DNA from: CAWBBA01 sp963729795
GTDB lineage: Bacteria > Desulfobacterota > Desulfomonilia > Desulfomonilales > Desulfomonilaceae
Length of the DNA stretch: 64,000 nucleotides
Assembly: GCA_963729795.1 (NCBI GenBank)
Contig: CAVSPC010000046.1
Span: forward strand, 62,001-126,000
Reading direction: 5' to 3'
Below, in pieces: positions 17,928 to 27,402 of this stretch (the stretch's first letter is position 1; each line of letters starts with the position of its first letter). The notes beneath the pieces are model-generated. The model was not told where the DNA came from, did no database searches, and was given only the letters and a program-made list of their open reading frames with translations. A program made the translations under genes and the position numbers.

Positions 17928-18521
17928 ATGGAAATAAGCGCGAAGATGGTCAAAGATCTTAGGGAGAAGACCGGCCTTGGGATGATGGACTGCAAGAAAG
18001 CTCTGGTAGAATCAGAAGGGAACTTGGAAAAGGCAGTCGAATATCTCCGCAAGAAGGGAGCTTTGAAGGCTGCCACGAGAGAAGGCCGTGCAACTTCAGA
18101 GGGGCGCATAGGCTCTTACATTCACATGAATGGAAAAATCGGCGTGCTCGTGGAACTGAATTGCGAGAGCGACTTCGTGGCCAAAACAGATCAATTCGGC
18201 GAGCTGGTCAAAGATCTGTGCATGCACGTGGCGGCAAGCTCTCCACTTTGGATTTCCCAGAGCGACGTCCCGGAAGAAGTGATCGCGAAAGAGAAAGAAA
18301 TCTATATGAGCCAGGCAAAGGAAGCCGGTAAGCCGGACAAAATGCTCGAGAAAATTGCGGACGGGAAGCTGAAGAAATTCTATTCAGAGGTTTGTTTGTT
18401 GGACCAGAGTTTCGTCAAAGACACTGACAAGTCCGTGTCAGACCTGATTAAGGAGAAGGTTGCGCAACTAGGGGAGAACATCACTGTTGGCCGTTTCTGC
18501 CGTTTCGAGTTAGGCCGGTAA
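17928..18521 (+). CDS. tsf: Elongation factor Ts (short form)
   Basis: 197 residues, shorter than the roughly 280-residue E. coli type and like the short EF-Ts forms. It starts after GAGGAGAT. The N-terminal UBA-like domain contains LREKTGLGMMDCKKAL and the core motif NCESDFVAKTDQF follows, both contacting EF-Tu. It catalyses GDP release from EF-Tu in the cytoplasm. The gene lies between rpsB and pyrH. Confidence 0.97.
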   Translation: MEISAKMVKDLREKTGLGMMDCKKALVESEGNLEKAVEYLRKKGALKAATREGRATSEGRIGSYIHMNGKIGVLVELNCESDFVAKTDQFGELVKDLCMHVAASSPLWISQSDVPEEVIAKEKEIYMSQAKEAGKPDKMLEKIADGKLKKFYSEVCLLDQSFVKDTDKSVSDLIKEKVAQLGENITVGRFCRFELGR

Positions 18522-18525
18522 GTGC

Positions 18526-19242
18526 ATGGGTGCGCCCAAGGCTTACGGTCGAGCACTGCTAAAAGTATCGGGCGAAGCCCTTGGAGGCGAGCGCGGCCAT
18601 GGTCTTGATCCTGCTAAGATGTCGTGGATCGCGGGTCAGATCGCTCAAGCCCATCGGCAGGGACACGAACTTGGCATAGTCATCGGAGGCGGCAATTTCC
18701 TGAGAGGTTCCGATGCAGCCTCCATAGGGGTCCCCGCTCTTGTGGGCGACCAGATGGGCATGATAGCGACATGTCTCAACTCCATCGCACTTCGCTGGGC
18801 CCTTGAAACCGCCGCCGTACCTGCCAAGGCCATGTCAGCTTTCCCGGTGGGGTCTTTCATTGAACCCTTCGAAAGGGAGCGGGCCAGAGAATATGTTCAG
18901 CGTGGAGAGGTTGTGATCTTCGCCGGCGGCACTGGCAACCCGTGTTTCACGACCGATTCGGCCGCTGCCCTACGGGCGGTAGAAATAGATGCTGAAGTAT
19001 TGGTCAAAGCGACGCAGGTTCGAGGCGTTTTCGACAAGGATCCCAAGAAGCATCCTGGCGCGACGTTTTTCGAATCCATCACTGCTCAGGAGGTCCTGGA
19101 CAGAAGGTTATCCGTAATCGATGCAGCCTGTATTGAAATCCTGGGCAGGAGAGGCATTCCGACAATCGTTCTGGACCTGCATGAGGAAGGGAACATACTT
19201 AAGGCTCTCTCCGGCGAAAAGGTCGGAACCATCATAGTCTGA
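18526..19242 (+). CDS. pyrH: UMP kinase
   Basis: 238 residues, of normal length for bacterial hexameric UMP kinase. Glycine-rich LKVSGEALGG, IVIGGGNFLRG and FAGGTGNPCFTTDSAA are the family's nucleotide-binding segments. It converts UMP to UDP with ATP. It starts 4 bases after the tsf stop with only a weak ribosome site, suggesting translation coupled to tsf. Confidence 0.97.
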   Translation: MGAPKAYGRALLKVSGEALGGERGHGLDPAKMSWIAGQIAQAHRQGHELGIVIGGGNFLRGSDAASIGVPALVGDQMGMIATCLNSIALRWALETAAVPAKAMSAFPVGSFIEPFERERAREYVQRGEVVIFAGGTGNPCFTTDSAAALRAVEIDAEVLVKATQVRGVFDKDPKKHPGATFFESITAQEVLDRRLSVIDAACIEILGRRGIPTIVLDLHEEGNILKALSGEKVGTIIV

Positions 19243-19349
19243 GATCAAAGGTGCAGGGATTCAGATCATTTTGCTTTCATACAGGTAATGTGGAGGGGCA
19301 GGGACGCCGGCCCAAATATGCTTCATAGCAGTTTTTGCGAGAGGAAATC

Positions 19350-19907
19350 ATGATCGACGATCTGCATGCTGAAACCAAAGCCACCATGGATAAGTCGATT
19401 GAGGCCCTTCAGAAGGATCTCAGGCGGATTCGCACAGGACGGGCGTCACTGGCTCTACTCGATGGCATCATGGTGGATTACTACGGGAGCTCCACTCCGA
19501 TAAATCAATTAGCCACCTTATCCATCCCCGAGGCTCGCCAGATAGTGATACAACCGTGGGATTCTCATGCCGTTCCCGACATCGAGAAAGCCATCCTGCG
19601 ATCCGAACTCGGCCTAACACCAATGAACGATGGCAAGGTTGTTCGTATTATGCTGCCTCCTCTCACAGCGGAAAGACGCAAGGAGTTGGTCAAAATCGTC
19701 AAGAAAATGGGAGAGGAATTCAAGGTGCAGATCCGCAATCATCGACGTGATGCTAACGAGATGCTAAAGGAAATGAAGAAGGGGAAAGACATCTCCGAGG
19801 ATGATCTTCACAAAGCCCAGGAACACGTTCAGAAAACCACGGACGAAGCCATAGCAAAGGTCGATGTTATAGTGTCAGAAAAAGAAAGCGAGATCATGGA
19901 GATTTAG
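19350..19907 (+). CDS. frr: Ribosome recycling factor
   Basis: 185 residues from ATG 19350, preceded by GAGAGGAAA; the upstream in-frame TTG 19335 is rejected. The RRF signatures RTGRASLALLDGIMVDYYG and ERRKELVKIVKKMGEE are present, and the length is exactly typical. It releases ribosomes from mRNA with EF-G after termination. It is a member of the conserved translation/lipid block. Confidence 0.97.
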   Translation: MIDDLHAETKATMDKSIEALQKDLRRIRTGRASLALLDGIMVDYYGSSTPINQLATLSIPEARQIVIQPWDSHAVPDIEKAILRSELGLTPMNDGKVVRIMLPPLTAERRKELVKIVKKMGEEFKVQIRNHRRDANEMLKEMKKGKDISEDDLHKAQEHVQKTTDEAIAKVDVIVSEKESEIMEI

Positions 19908-20008
19908 CTCATTCTTCCCGAGCCGCTTGCACCGGGTTTTGCCGCAAGCGAAAATCTTCATCCAGCACATCCGGCGGATCCGCGCTTGCCTCTTCTCAGG
20001 AGAACTAC

Positions 20009-20764
20009 TTGACCTCACCTCCAGATCCTCTCTCCGATTTCCCCCGCCACGTTGCAATTGTCATGGATGGCAACGGTAGATGGGCTCGACGTCGCTTGTT
20101 GCCGCGCTTGGAAGGCCACCGGCAGGGAGCCAAGTCGGTTCGACGAGCTGTCGAATTCTGTCGCCGGAACGGCATACAGTATCTCACACTCTATGCCTTC
20201 TCTACAGAGAACTGGCAGCGGCCAACGAACGAGGTCTCCGGCCTCATGAGGCTCCTTTCGCAATTCGTGGATTCCGAGTTGGAAGAAATCCACGCCAACG
20301 ATATTCAATTTAGGACCATAGGCCAATTGAACCGCCTCCCCGCCTCTTTGGTCGCCAAAATCGAAGCTGCTAAGGTAAAGACACGTGACAATAAATCAAT
20401 GGTTCTCATCATAGCGCTCTCTTACGGCGGCAGACAGGATATACTCAACGCCGCCCTCAAGATTGCCCGCGCGATTCAGTCCGGGACCCTGAAGGAAGCA
20501 GACGTAACCGAGCAGGAATTCGCACGCCATCTGGATACGGCTGACATCCCTGATCCGGATCTCCTGATAAGGACCGGAGGTGAAGTCCGCATTAGCAACT
20601 TTCTCCTGTGGCAGGTAGCTTACGCGGAATTATACTTTACTCCTGTGCTTTGGCCGGATTTTGACGATCAAGCTTTCATGGAGGCTGTAGAAGCCTTCCG
20701 ATCGAGGCAGCGGAGATTCGGGATGATCTCCGAACAGATCGAGGCGGGTAAAAAGGTTTCCTGA
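20009..20764 (+). CDS. uppS: Isoprenyl (undecaprenyl) diphosphate synthase
   Basis: 251 residues, TTG start with AGGAGA 5 bases upstream. Motifs HVAIVMDGNGRWA (catalytic Asp and diphosphate loop), YAFSTENWQRP and LIRTGGEVRISNFLLWQ are diagnostic of cis-prenyltransferases. Usual members have GGE-x-RISNFL, as here. It makes the C55 lipid carrier for peptidoglycan synthesis. Its TGA overlaps the cdsA ATG. Confidence 0.96.
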   Translation: MTSPPDPLSDFPRHVAIVMDGNGRWARRRLLPRLEGHRQGAKSVRRAVEFCRRNGIQYLTLYAFSTENWQRPTNEVSGLMRLLSQFVDSELEEIHANDIQFRTIGQLNRLPASLVAKIEAAKVKTRDNKSMVLIIALSYGGRQDILNAALKIARAIQSGTLKEADVTEQEFARHLDTADIPDPDLLIRTGGEVRISNFLLWQVAYAELYFTPVLWPDFDDQAFMEAVEAFRSRQRRFGMISEQIEAGKKVS

Positions 20765-21576
20765 TGCTGCTGACCCGCGTCATAACAGCCGCAGTGGCAA
20801 TAGCTGTTCTTGTGCCGGTCCTGATATGGGGTAGGGTGGAAGGCGTTGCCGTGCTGGTCGCTTTGTTTTCCGGCGTCGCAGTGTGGGAGCTTGCACGTAA
20901 CTTTCCCGGCCTCAAGGGATTCCCGCGACAAGAACTGACTTTGGCGCTGGGACTTGCCATCGTAGCGGCCTTCTATGTCTTCCCGTACAAGGCAGTGCCC
21001 GCTGTCCTCGCCTGGTTCCCGCTCGTGGTGATAGTGCTCCACCTGCTCTTATACAATGTGATTGAAAATACCGTGGAATCCATAGGCCAGATGATTTTCG
21101 CTCCAGCCTATGCCGCGGTTCCTCTGGGCCATGCCATTCTTTTGGCCCGGTTGGAAACAGGCGTGTCGTGGGTGTTCTTCGTCCTCGTGGTTATTTGTCT
21201 CGGGGATGCAGGAGCATATTTCGCAGGCAAGTATACGGGAAAACATCGTTTCTCTGCCAAGGTGAGCCCCTCCAAGACCATTGAAGGACTGGCCGGCGGC
21301 GTTGCGGGCAACTTCGTCGGCATGCTCTTGATGAAGCTCATAAATCCGGACTTGCAGTCCTTTCGGGTCCTGATCGAAATAACCGTGCTGTTGGCCATTG
21401 CCGGCCCCGTGGGAGACCTCTGCGCATCCGCAATCAAGAGACGGCTGGCTATCAAGGATTTCGGGGCACTGTTGCCGGGCCACGGCGGAGTGATGGATCG
21501 AGCGGACAGCCTCATTCTTGCCTTTCCCACGGCGTTTCACTTTCTTATTCTTTCCGGTCATGCAATTCCGCGATGA
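20764..21576 (+). CDS. cdsA: Phosphatidate cytidylyltransferase
   Basis: 270 residues with about eight membrane helices. The C-terminal CDP-alcohol signature includes GDLCASAIKRRLAIKDFG and PGHGGVMDRADS, with the SPSKTIEGL loop earlier. It makes CDP-diacylglycerol for phospholipid synthesis in the inner membrane. It overlaps uppS at its start and dxr at its end (4 bases). Confidence 0.96.
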   Translation: MLLTRVITAAVAIAVLVPVLIWGRVEGVAVLVALFSGVAVWELARNFPGLKGFPRQELTLALGLAIVAAFYVFPYKAVPAVLAWFPLVVIVLHLLLYNVIENTVESIGQMIFAPAYAAVPLGHAILLARLETGVSWVFFVLVVICLGDAGAYFAGKYTGKHRFSAKVSPSKTIEGLAGGVAGNFVGMLLMKLINPDLQSFRVLIEITVLLAIAGPVGDLCASAIKRRLAIKDFGALLPGHGGVMDRADSLILAFPTAFHFLILSGHAIPR

Positions 21577-22737
21577 AAGGCATATCCATCCTCGGTTCCA
21601 CCGGTTCCATCGGAATTCAAACCCTTGAAGTAGTGCGTCACCACCCTGAATTGTTCAAGATTTCCACGCTTGCCGGGGGCTGCAACGTCGATCTCTTGCA
21701 CCAGCAGGTGAGAGAGTTTCGCCCGTCTCTCGTGGCGTGCGGAAGCGAGGCCTCAGCCCGGGAATTAATGCAGCGGTTGAACGATTACTCCGAGTCGCTC
21801 TGGATCGGACATTCGCTTGACGGCCTGGAGAAAGCAGCCACAGCCGATGATGTTGATCTCGTAGTTGGCGGACTTCCCGGCAGCACAGGGTTGAAGCCCA
21901 CCTTTGCCGCGGTCGACGCGGGTAAAGATGTGGCTCTCGCGACCAAGGAAGTGCTGGTAATGGCAGGCGAACTCTTCATGGACACGGTTCGCAAGCGCGG
22001 AGTGAATCTTCTGCCGGTGGATTCGGAGCAGTCCGCCATATTCCAATGCCTCAGAGGAAATGCCGGTGCAGAGATCAAAAGGATAATTCTGACCGCGTCC
22101 GGCGGCCCGTTTCGAGATTTACCCGCGTCGGACATGGACAAGGTCACAAGAGAGCAGGCTCTTCGTCACCCGCGCTGGAAGATGGGGCCCAAGGTCACAA
22201 TTGATTCCGCGACCCTCATGAATAAAGGCTTGGAAGTGATAGAAGCCCGGTGGCTATTTGATGTGCCGGTTTCTAAGATAGAGGTGGTAATTCATCCGCA
22301 AAGCATTGTGCATTCTATGGTGGAGTTCGTGGACGGCTCGATACTGGCTCAACTCGGCGCCACGGACATGAGAATCCCCATAAGTTATGCGCTTGCCTTT
22401 CCGGATCGCATTACTTCCGGAACCGCGCCTGTGAGCTTCCCCAAACTCGGCTCGCTGACATTCCGAGAGCCGGACATGAACAAATTTCCGCTCTTAAAGG
22501 CTGCTTATCAGGCATTGGAGGATGGTGGAGCGAGTGCGCCTATAATCCTCAACGCCGCGGATGAGGTCGCAGTCGAATTATTTTTGGCCGAGAAAATCTC
22601 TTTCACCGACATATCGCGGATAGTACTGGAGGCGCTGGATACAATCCCCTTCCAGAAACGTAGAAACTCTCGATGAGATTATGGAATTCCACCAAGAGGT
22701 GGTCCGTCGAGTCCGCAGCCGATGGGAACCTCTCTAA
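21573..22737 (+). CDS. dxr: 1-deoxy-D-xylulose 5-phosphate reductoisomerase with apparent 3' frameshift
   Basis: The main frame encodes MKGISILGSTGSIGIQTLE (NADPH-binding), VDSEQSAIFQCL, TASGGPFR and the metal site region up to about 22655. It then runs into FQKRRNSR and a stop at 22676. The +1 frame continues as VETLDEIMEFHQEV ... RWEPL and stops at 22737, giving about 387 residues, the normal DXR length and ending. One extra A in GAAAC near 22655-22659 would explain this. Either the base is a sequencing error or the last 25 residues are genuinely altered. It catalyses the first committed MEP-pathway step. Confidence 0.9.
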
Positions 22738-22827
22738 CACCAGTCCGCGATGAGACGACGAACCATAAGGTGACGCGGCAAGGACCTGACAAAGCCGCCA
22801 GCGAGGCGCTGGTCGGCCCCCCCATTA

Positions 22828-23607
22828 CTAAGTTGTTTTAGGCAAGACCTGTCCAAGCCAATCCTTCACATACCCGGCAACATCTTGCCAGCCTGGCTCT
22901 CCAAGGACCCAGTGAGCGTGATTCTCGAATTCTTTGTAAACTGAGACCGCTTTGTATTTCTTGGCTACTTGCCGAACAACCGAAGCAGGCGTAATCCTGT
23001 CTTCGGCTCCCGCAACGACCAAAACTGGGCAAGTCACCTTTGATTCGTCGACTCTGCACGCCTTTTTCCCATCAAAGAGCCAGTATCCGATTTCACTCGC
23101 TGCCCGCCCCGACTCATAAACGAACTTAGCGTAGGCTTCTTTCTGCTCGCTGGGTGACAGCAAATGCATCATTGAATAAACTGCCTCATTGAACGTCTGA
23201 CGCATCGGCTTTCTCCAGAATCCCCATGTGGTCTGCATGCTCCAGAAGCTTTTTATTACAGATGGCTTCAGAGCCAAAATCCCGGCAGGCGATGCAGGTG
23301 TCAGCAGAACCAGGGCTTTGGCCAGCCCTCTGCCTCCCAAAATCTGTGCGAGCAGTCCCCCCATCGAGTGGCCCAGGATAATGGGTTTCACCCCAAGTTG
23401 CTGGATTTCCTTTTCCAGGTCTTCGGCATAATCCAACATGCTGGTCGTCCCAAGCCGAGGATCGGGAGCAGCCTTGGGATCCATATCGTGGAACCGCAAA
23501 GTAGTCGTGACACACTGGTAGCCTTCCTTTTCAAGGATGCTCTTGTAGTTCTCCCAATGCCACGCGCCACCCCACATGCCGTGAATCATAAAGATGGTCT
23601 CAGTCAT
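22828..23607 (-). CDS. Alpha/beta hydrolase
   Basis: 259 residues from ATG 23607, which follows GGGAGGGAAGC; the longer frame to 23745 lacks such a site. It has an oxyanion HGMWGG motif near the N-terminus, the nucleophile elbow GHSMGG, an acid in the VVAGAEDRITP loop and a catalytic His in ENHAHWVLGE. No signal peptide is seen, so it is probably cytoplasmic. The substrate is unknown. It stands alone, convergent with dxr. Confidence 0.9.
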   Translation of the reverse strand: MTETIFMIHGMWGGAWHWENYKSILEKEGYQCVTTTLRFHDMDPKAAPDPRLGTTSMLDYAEDLEKEIQQLGVKPIILGHSMGGLLAQILGGRGLAKALVLLTPASPAGILALKPSVIKSFWSMQTTWGFWRKPMRQTFNEAVYSMMHLLSPSEQKEAYAKFVYESGRAASEIGYWLFDGKKACRVDESKVTCPVLVVAGAEDRITPASVVRQVAKKYKAVSVYKEFENHAHWVLGEPGWQDVAGYVKDWLGQVLPKTT

Positions 23608-23884
23608 GCTTCCCTCCCTGCCGGTTGAGCCCCGACTTGGGGCGCGGTCCAAGTTATGTTCGGTTGGTTTCCAATGACAACCTCTTCTGGATCTTACTTC
23701 CAGACACTCCTCTATTGGAATGTCGTGCCTACCTTTTCTTCCCAACGGCTTGCAAACTGGATGAAATCATCGGACTACAAAAGGCCCTATTTTCCATTGT
23801 GTTAAGACCTACAACACCGTTGTGAACCGGTCAAGAAACAAACGGCATGAACAGGTCATCATTTACTTACGGGTGGGAAAAGCT

Positions 23885-23910
23885 TGTCATTGCGCGCGGA
23901 GCGACGCAAC
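23885..23910. repeat. Half copy of the TGTCATTGCG palindromic repeat
   Basis: TGTCATTGCGCGCGGAGCGA matches the left arm of the copies at 63622 and 16511, but the opposing arm is missing. Confidence 0.6.
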
Positions 23911-23985
23911 CTTCCTTTAACGGTTCTCAGATTGGCTGGGCGGCGGTATCGCACCCAAACCTTGATGACCAACGATGCTGGGTGC

Positions 23986-24022
23986 CACTGACCTGAGCGC
24001 CGCCCCGGGCGGCAGGTCAGTG
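23986..24022. repeat. Strong GC-rich hairpin
   Basis: Arms CACTGACCTG (23986-23995) and CAGGTCAGTG (24013-24022) are perfect complements, with a nested GCCGCC/GGGCGG pair inside. No U-tract follows on either strand, so it is more likely a repeat or RNA stem than an intrinsic terminator. Confidence 0.6.
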
Positions 24023-24130
24023 CCCTATTGTTGATAGACACTTTGACAAAGCGCTTGATTTTTGGGCGCTCTCTTACTATTGATTCTCGAACAATTGTGC
24101 CCCCGCATGGATTCCACCGGAGGAAAGGAG

Positions 24131-24571
24131 ATGAGCCAAGCGAAGTCAAGTAGAGCGATCTTGCTGCTGGCCGCCGCACTTGTGCTGTCGACATCCACGC
24201 GTGCCTTGCCGCAAGGTGAAATACTGGAATTCCACTGCCGTTCGTGCGGCTACACAGAGCGCTTTGTCCAAGGATCAAACGCCGACGAAGAGTCCCGAAA
24301 CGTGCAAAACATAATCGTCGTCTGCGAGCGTACACATCAAATTCGCAACGTCAAAATAGCTGTGAACCCGAACGAGCCTGTCAAAGGGGAGCCACTTTTG
24401 GCCAGACAGTTCGGGGAAGGCAAGTCCGACCTTCTCGATGTGAAGCTCCCCATGTTCCTGGTGCCGGGGAATACGTGCCCCCTGTTTCCTGTGACAGCTT
24501 ATCTGGAGCGCAATATTTGCCCCGTTGATGGGGGAGTGGGTCTGGATTTCTCCGTGGTGGGCCGTTTCTGA
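24131..24571 (+). CDS. Exported Cys-containing protein, unknown function
   Basis: 146 residues from ATG 24131, where GGAGG stands 6 bases upstream. A signal peptide (about residues 1-26, ending near TRALPQG) is followed by a zinc-ribbon-like pattern: CRSCGY, then VCERTH, CPLFP and a final CPVDG. Five to six Cys suggest a metal-binding or disulfide-bonded periplasmic protein. I do not recognise a family. Confidence 0.7.
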   Translation: MSQAKSSRAILLLAAALVLSTSTRALPQGEILEFHCRSCGYTERFVQGSNADEESRNVQNIIVVCERTHQIRNVKIAVNPNEPVKGEPLLARQFGEGKSDLLDVKLPMFLVPGNTCPLFPVTAYLERNICPVDGGVGLDFSVVGRF

Positions 24572-24844
24572 ATTTGGGGTAGCCCGAAGGTGCGCCGGCT
24601 TAACGATTCGGACATAACCTCTTGAAAAGCCCCCTAAATTCCCCCTTTAGCAAAGGAGGACTTTGATGATCCTTAGCCCCAGGGACTTCCTAAAAGGCAT
24701 CAGCGATGCGGTTCCCCCGCGTTCCGCTACATTCACCACACATCCTACCGCCCCTCACCTCCCCATCACAATCGCTTGCCTTCATCACTGCTAATGCGAG
24801 ACCCGTTGCTCGGCGACAGGGATATCCGGTCTCCTCGGAATTCT

Positions 24845-25501
24845 CTACTTCTTGGGTAAACCCACTGTTTGCGCTCCTACGATCCTTTGGTCGGGCCGCA
24901 ATTTAAGTGCCTTAGCCAATTTGGGCTGGTCGATCTTGAGTCGGAAAACCGTAGCCAACCCTTCGGAAGCACAATACAAATAAGTATTTTGAGCAATGAA
25001 GCCTGTCTCCAGCGCTGCAATGAACATCTTCTCCGCTTCCGGATCCTTACCAGCTCTTGCGAGATCGACGACATACACAAGGTCGATTGCAGCATCCTTG
25101 AAATAGGTCTGCGTGCCCGTCAGTGTACGGATATCTCCCGACGCCACCGGAACCAAAGTGTTCCCCTTTGCATCATAGCGATACACTCCCTGGTCAGTTG
25201 TCACATAAACGTCAATGTCCTGGCGATTGTACGCGGATGGAGCGGTTCGTTTGCCTGAATCGGGCCGGTTTATGCCCCATGCGGCCCAAAGCAGGTTTGA
25301 AAGAACCTGAGGCGAGAGATTCCCGCTGCTGTATTCCCGCGTGGTCTTCCTCTCCTTCAACGCTTGCATCAATGGCTTGCTCTGATCGACTTTCGGCGCA
25401 GGCAACTGAACCGGTTTCAGGTCTTCCGCAAAGGACGGCAGCAGAAAGCTCACACAGAAAACCAAAGATGCTAGAATCGGGATAAGTGTTCTTGTTTTCA
25501 T
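24845..25501 (-). CDS. Exported nitroreductase/SagB-like flavoprotein
   Basis: 218 residues from ATG 25501, preceded by AGGAGGAAAA. A clear signal peptide ends near SFAED. The rest is a nitroreductase-family domain: ERKTTREY at the FMN phosphate region, LSNLLWAAWGINRP, TAPSAYNRQDIDVYV and FIAQNTYLYCASEGL. FMN-dependent members are usually cytoplasmic, so export is unusual (Tat-type twin Arg is not seen; KTRTL only). A paralogue with the same design is at 46892. Function is probably redox, with substrate unknown. Confidence 0.85.
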   Translation of the reverse strand: MKTRTLIPILASLVFCVSFLLPSFAEDLKPVQLPAPKVDQSKPLMQALKERKTTREYSSGNLSPQVLSNLLWAAWGINRPDSGKRTAPSAYNRQDIDVYVTTDQGVYRYDAKGNTLVPVASGDIRTLTGTQTYFKDAAIDLVYVVDLARAGKDPEAEKMFIAALETGFIAQNTYLYCASEGLATVFRLKIDQPKLAKALKLRPDQRIVGAQTVGLPKK

Positions 25502-25803
25502 TTTTCCTCCTGTACAAATTGGCATTCGCGTATCTATATACATTCGCGAAGGTGTATGTCAAATTCGTAGCCGGATACTTCTGAATGGGGTGCATAGCTT
25601 CTCAAATCCTAAGAATACCATGTGCCTAAGCGCCTTGCCGAAACTTTCCAAAGGCTTCTCGCATCTCAGATTGTAGATGCGAACCACGTTAGGCAACAGG
25701 GTATTAGGTCTATTCAATGACTATTCGTGACTTGAGTGAAAAAACATGCCTCCCGAACCGGAACAAAGAAACCCGTCAGGGGCGGAAAGAGTAGGACACA
25801 TCA
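25502..25803. other. Divergent promoter region of the exported nitroreductase and the MBL gene
   Basis: About 300 bases between divergent genes. Two direct copies of CATTCGCG start at 25523 and 25541, an 18-base phase placing them on nearly the same helix side; the second extends to a TTCGCGAA palindrome. They lie just upstream of the nitroreductase ribosome site and may be operator half-sites. Nothing else recognised. Confidence 0.4.
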
Positions 25804-26877
25804 GTGTTCGATGAAACCTTCATTTCGTGGTTGTGCAACGTTGCCCCACGGCAAATTTCGTCCCGATTATCGTTGAAATGCGCTCCTCAGGCCGCCTACC
25901 AGGGAAGAATGCACCATGCAAACGGTAGATTCAGGAATGTTTACAATTGCAAGGGACCGAATTTCATTGACTTCCTCCGATGGCGGTTGAGTTGGCTGGT
26001 CAAGCGTTCTCCAAGAGAAGGAGTCAGCGAGTTTTCCGTGGCCCGCAACGATCCGGAGTTTCTGAAGTCTAATCGAAACGAGACCACACTGACTTGGATC
26101 GGCCATGCCACTGTGCTTCTCCAGCTCAATGGAAAGAACATACTTACAGATCCGCACTTTTCTCAACGTGCATCGCCCGTACAATGGGCTGGGCCGCGCA
26201 GGGTCGTTCCGCCGGGGGTGTCACTCCGGGATCTCCCGGAGATCGACATGGTGGTCATTTCTCACAATCATTATGACTCGCTGGACACCCGCAGCATAAC
26301 CAGGCTCTATGAACGTGAGCAAGGTCGAAACACAACATTCTTTGTGCCGTTGGGCCTGGGCCGGTGGTTCAGAGGACTCGGGATAAGCCGGGTGATCGAA
26401 CTTGATTGGTGGGATCGGCATGAAGCCCGAGGTCTGGAAATCATCGCCGTGCCCGCTCAGCACTGGAGCAAAAGACTTCTGGAATCGGCCAACACGACGC
26501 TGTGGGCAGGTTGGGTGATCAGGTCAAAGAGTTTTCGTTTCTTCTTCGCGGGGGATTCCGGATATAACTCTCATTTCAAGGAGATCGGGCGCACATTTGG
26601 ACCTTTCGATCTGTGTGCCATTCCGATTGGAGCGTACGAGCCACGCTGGTTCATGCGTACCCATCACATGAATCCCCGAGAAGCTGTTCAGGTTCACCTG
26701 GATGTGAGGTCCAGGAAATCGGTTGGAATTCACTGGGGAACTTTCAAGCTCACGGACGAACCTCTTGATGAGCCCCCCAAGAAACTTGCCAATGCTAGAA
26801 AAGAGAAAAACGTCCCCGAAGATGAGTTCGAGGTTCTCAAACACGGACAAACCATCGTGTTGTCGAACTCCGGCTGA
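25804..26877 (+). CDS. MBL-fold hydrolase, NAPE-PLD/UlaG-like
   Basis: Up to 357 residues from GTG 25804; ATG 25909 (AGGGA close upstream, then MHHANGRFRN) is an equally good start. Metallo-beta-lactamase motifs: WIGHATVLLQ, then the metal site SHNHYDSLD, AQHWS, FAGDSGYN and HHMNPREA with IHWGTF. The order and the HH...GRFRN beginning fit the NAPE-phospholipase D-like branch. It probably hydrolyses a phosphodiester or lactone; the substrate is unknown. Confidence 0.88.
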   Translation: MFDETFISWLCNVAPRQISSRLSLKCAPQAAYQGRMHHANGRFRNVYNCKGPNFIDFLRWRLSWLVKRSPREGVSEFSVARNDPEFLKSNRNETTLTWIGHATVLLQLNGKNILTDPHFSQRASPVQWAGPRRVVPPGVSLRDLPEIDMVVISHNHYDSLDTRSITRLYEREQGRNTTFFVPLGLGRWFRGLGISRVIELDWWDRHEARGLEIIAVPAQHWSKRLLESANTTLWAGWVIRSKSFRFFFAGDSGYNSHFKEIGRTFGPFDLCAIPIGAYEPRWFMRTHHMNPREAVQVHLDVRSRKSVGIHWGTFKLTDEPLDEPPKKLANARKEKNVPEDEFEVLKHGQTIVLSNSG

Positions 26878-26964
26878 CGGCTGAATAAGCAGTATATTGT
26901 ATCGACTCCCCCCCTTTGAACGCGAGTTTGCGCCTCAATTCGGGGCAAAGGCGCCTTAGACCTA

Positions 26965-27180
26965 TCATTTTCTACAGCGCCCGAAGGTCGCGCATCGGGC
27001 GTTTTCTATGCCAACGTGATCGGGAGTGTAGACCGTGGGCCGAGCCCTGGTTTCCGCGAGTGCAATGTGCAAACGATGTTCCTCTGCGCAAGTACATTCC
27101 GGCAAATTAGCTACGGCTTCCACATAGCCTCGCTCTCCAAATTCTTCAGCACCGGATCCCATTTTCTTGCCTGTGTTCAT
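26965..27180 (-). CDS. Possible 71-residue Cys-containing protein
   Basis: ATG 27180 has a good GGAGG 5 bases upstream, the main reason to call it. The product is soluble, with LPECTCAEEH, ARCATFGRC and no recognised domain. Its 3' end overlaps the hairpin terminator of the opposite strand, which argues for caution. Confidence 0.45.
   Translation of the reverse strand: MNTGKKMGSGAEEFGERGYVEAVANLPECTCAEEHRLHIALAETRARPTVYTPDHVGIENARCATFGRCRK
26978..27006 (+). terminator. Intrinsic terminator downstream of the MBL gene
   Basis: Stem CGCCCGA/TCGGGCG (26978-26984 with 26995-27001), a 10-base loop and TTTT after it. It lies about 100 bases beyond the MBL stop and inside the tail of the possible 71-residue gene. 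Confidence 0.55.
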
Positions 27181-27402
27181 ATCAGCCTCCAAATCGGAAC
27201 AATTGCGAACTGCCTTATCGACTCCATTTCTTAATTGAAGTCTTGCAATAACCGTAAGCATTGAACACCCAAGGGGCAAGGAGGTCGAGGTAGGTTGTGA
27301 GCAAATTGAGCATGCGCACGGGATTTCATCGGAAGGCTTGCTTGTAAGCATGCGCACCCTGTGGTATTCTACTTATGAATTACGAACAGAGGGGGAACTA
27401 TT

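Larger units (their letters stand above)
23608..24130. other. Gap of about 520 bases with repeats only
   Basis: No supported gene. It holds a half copy of the TGTCATTGCG repeat (23885-23910) and a strong GC-rich hairpin (23986-24022). Confidence 0.5.
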
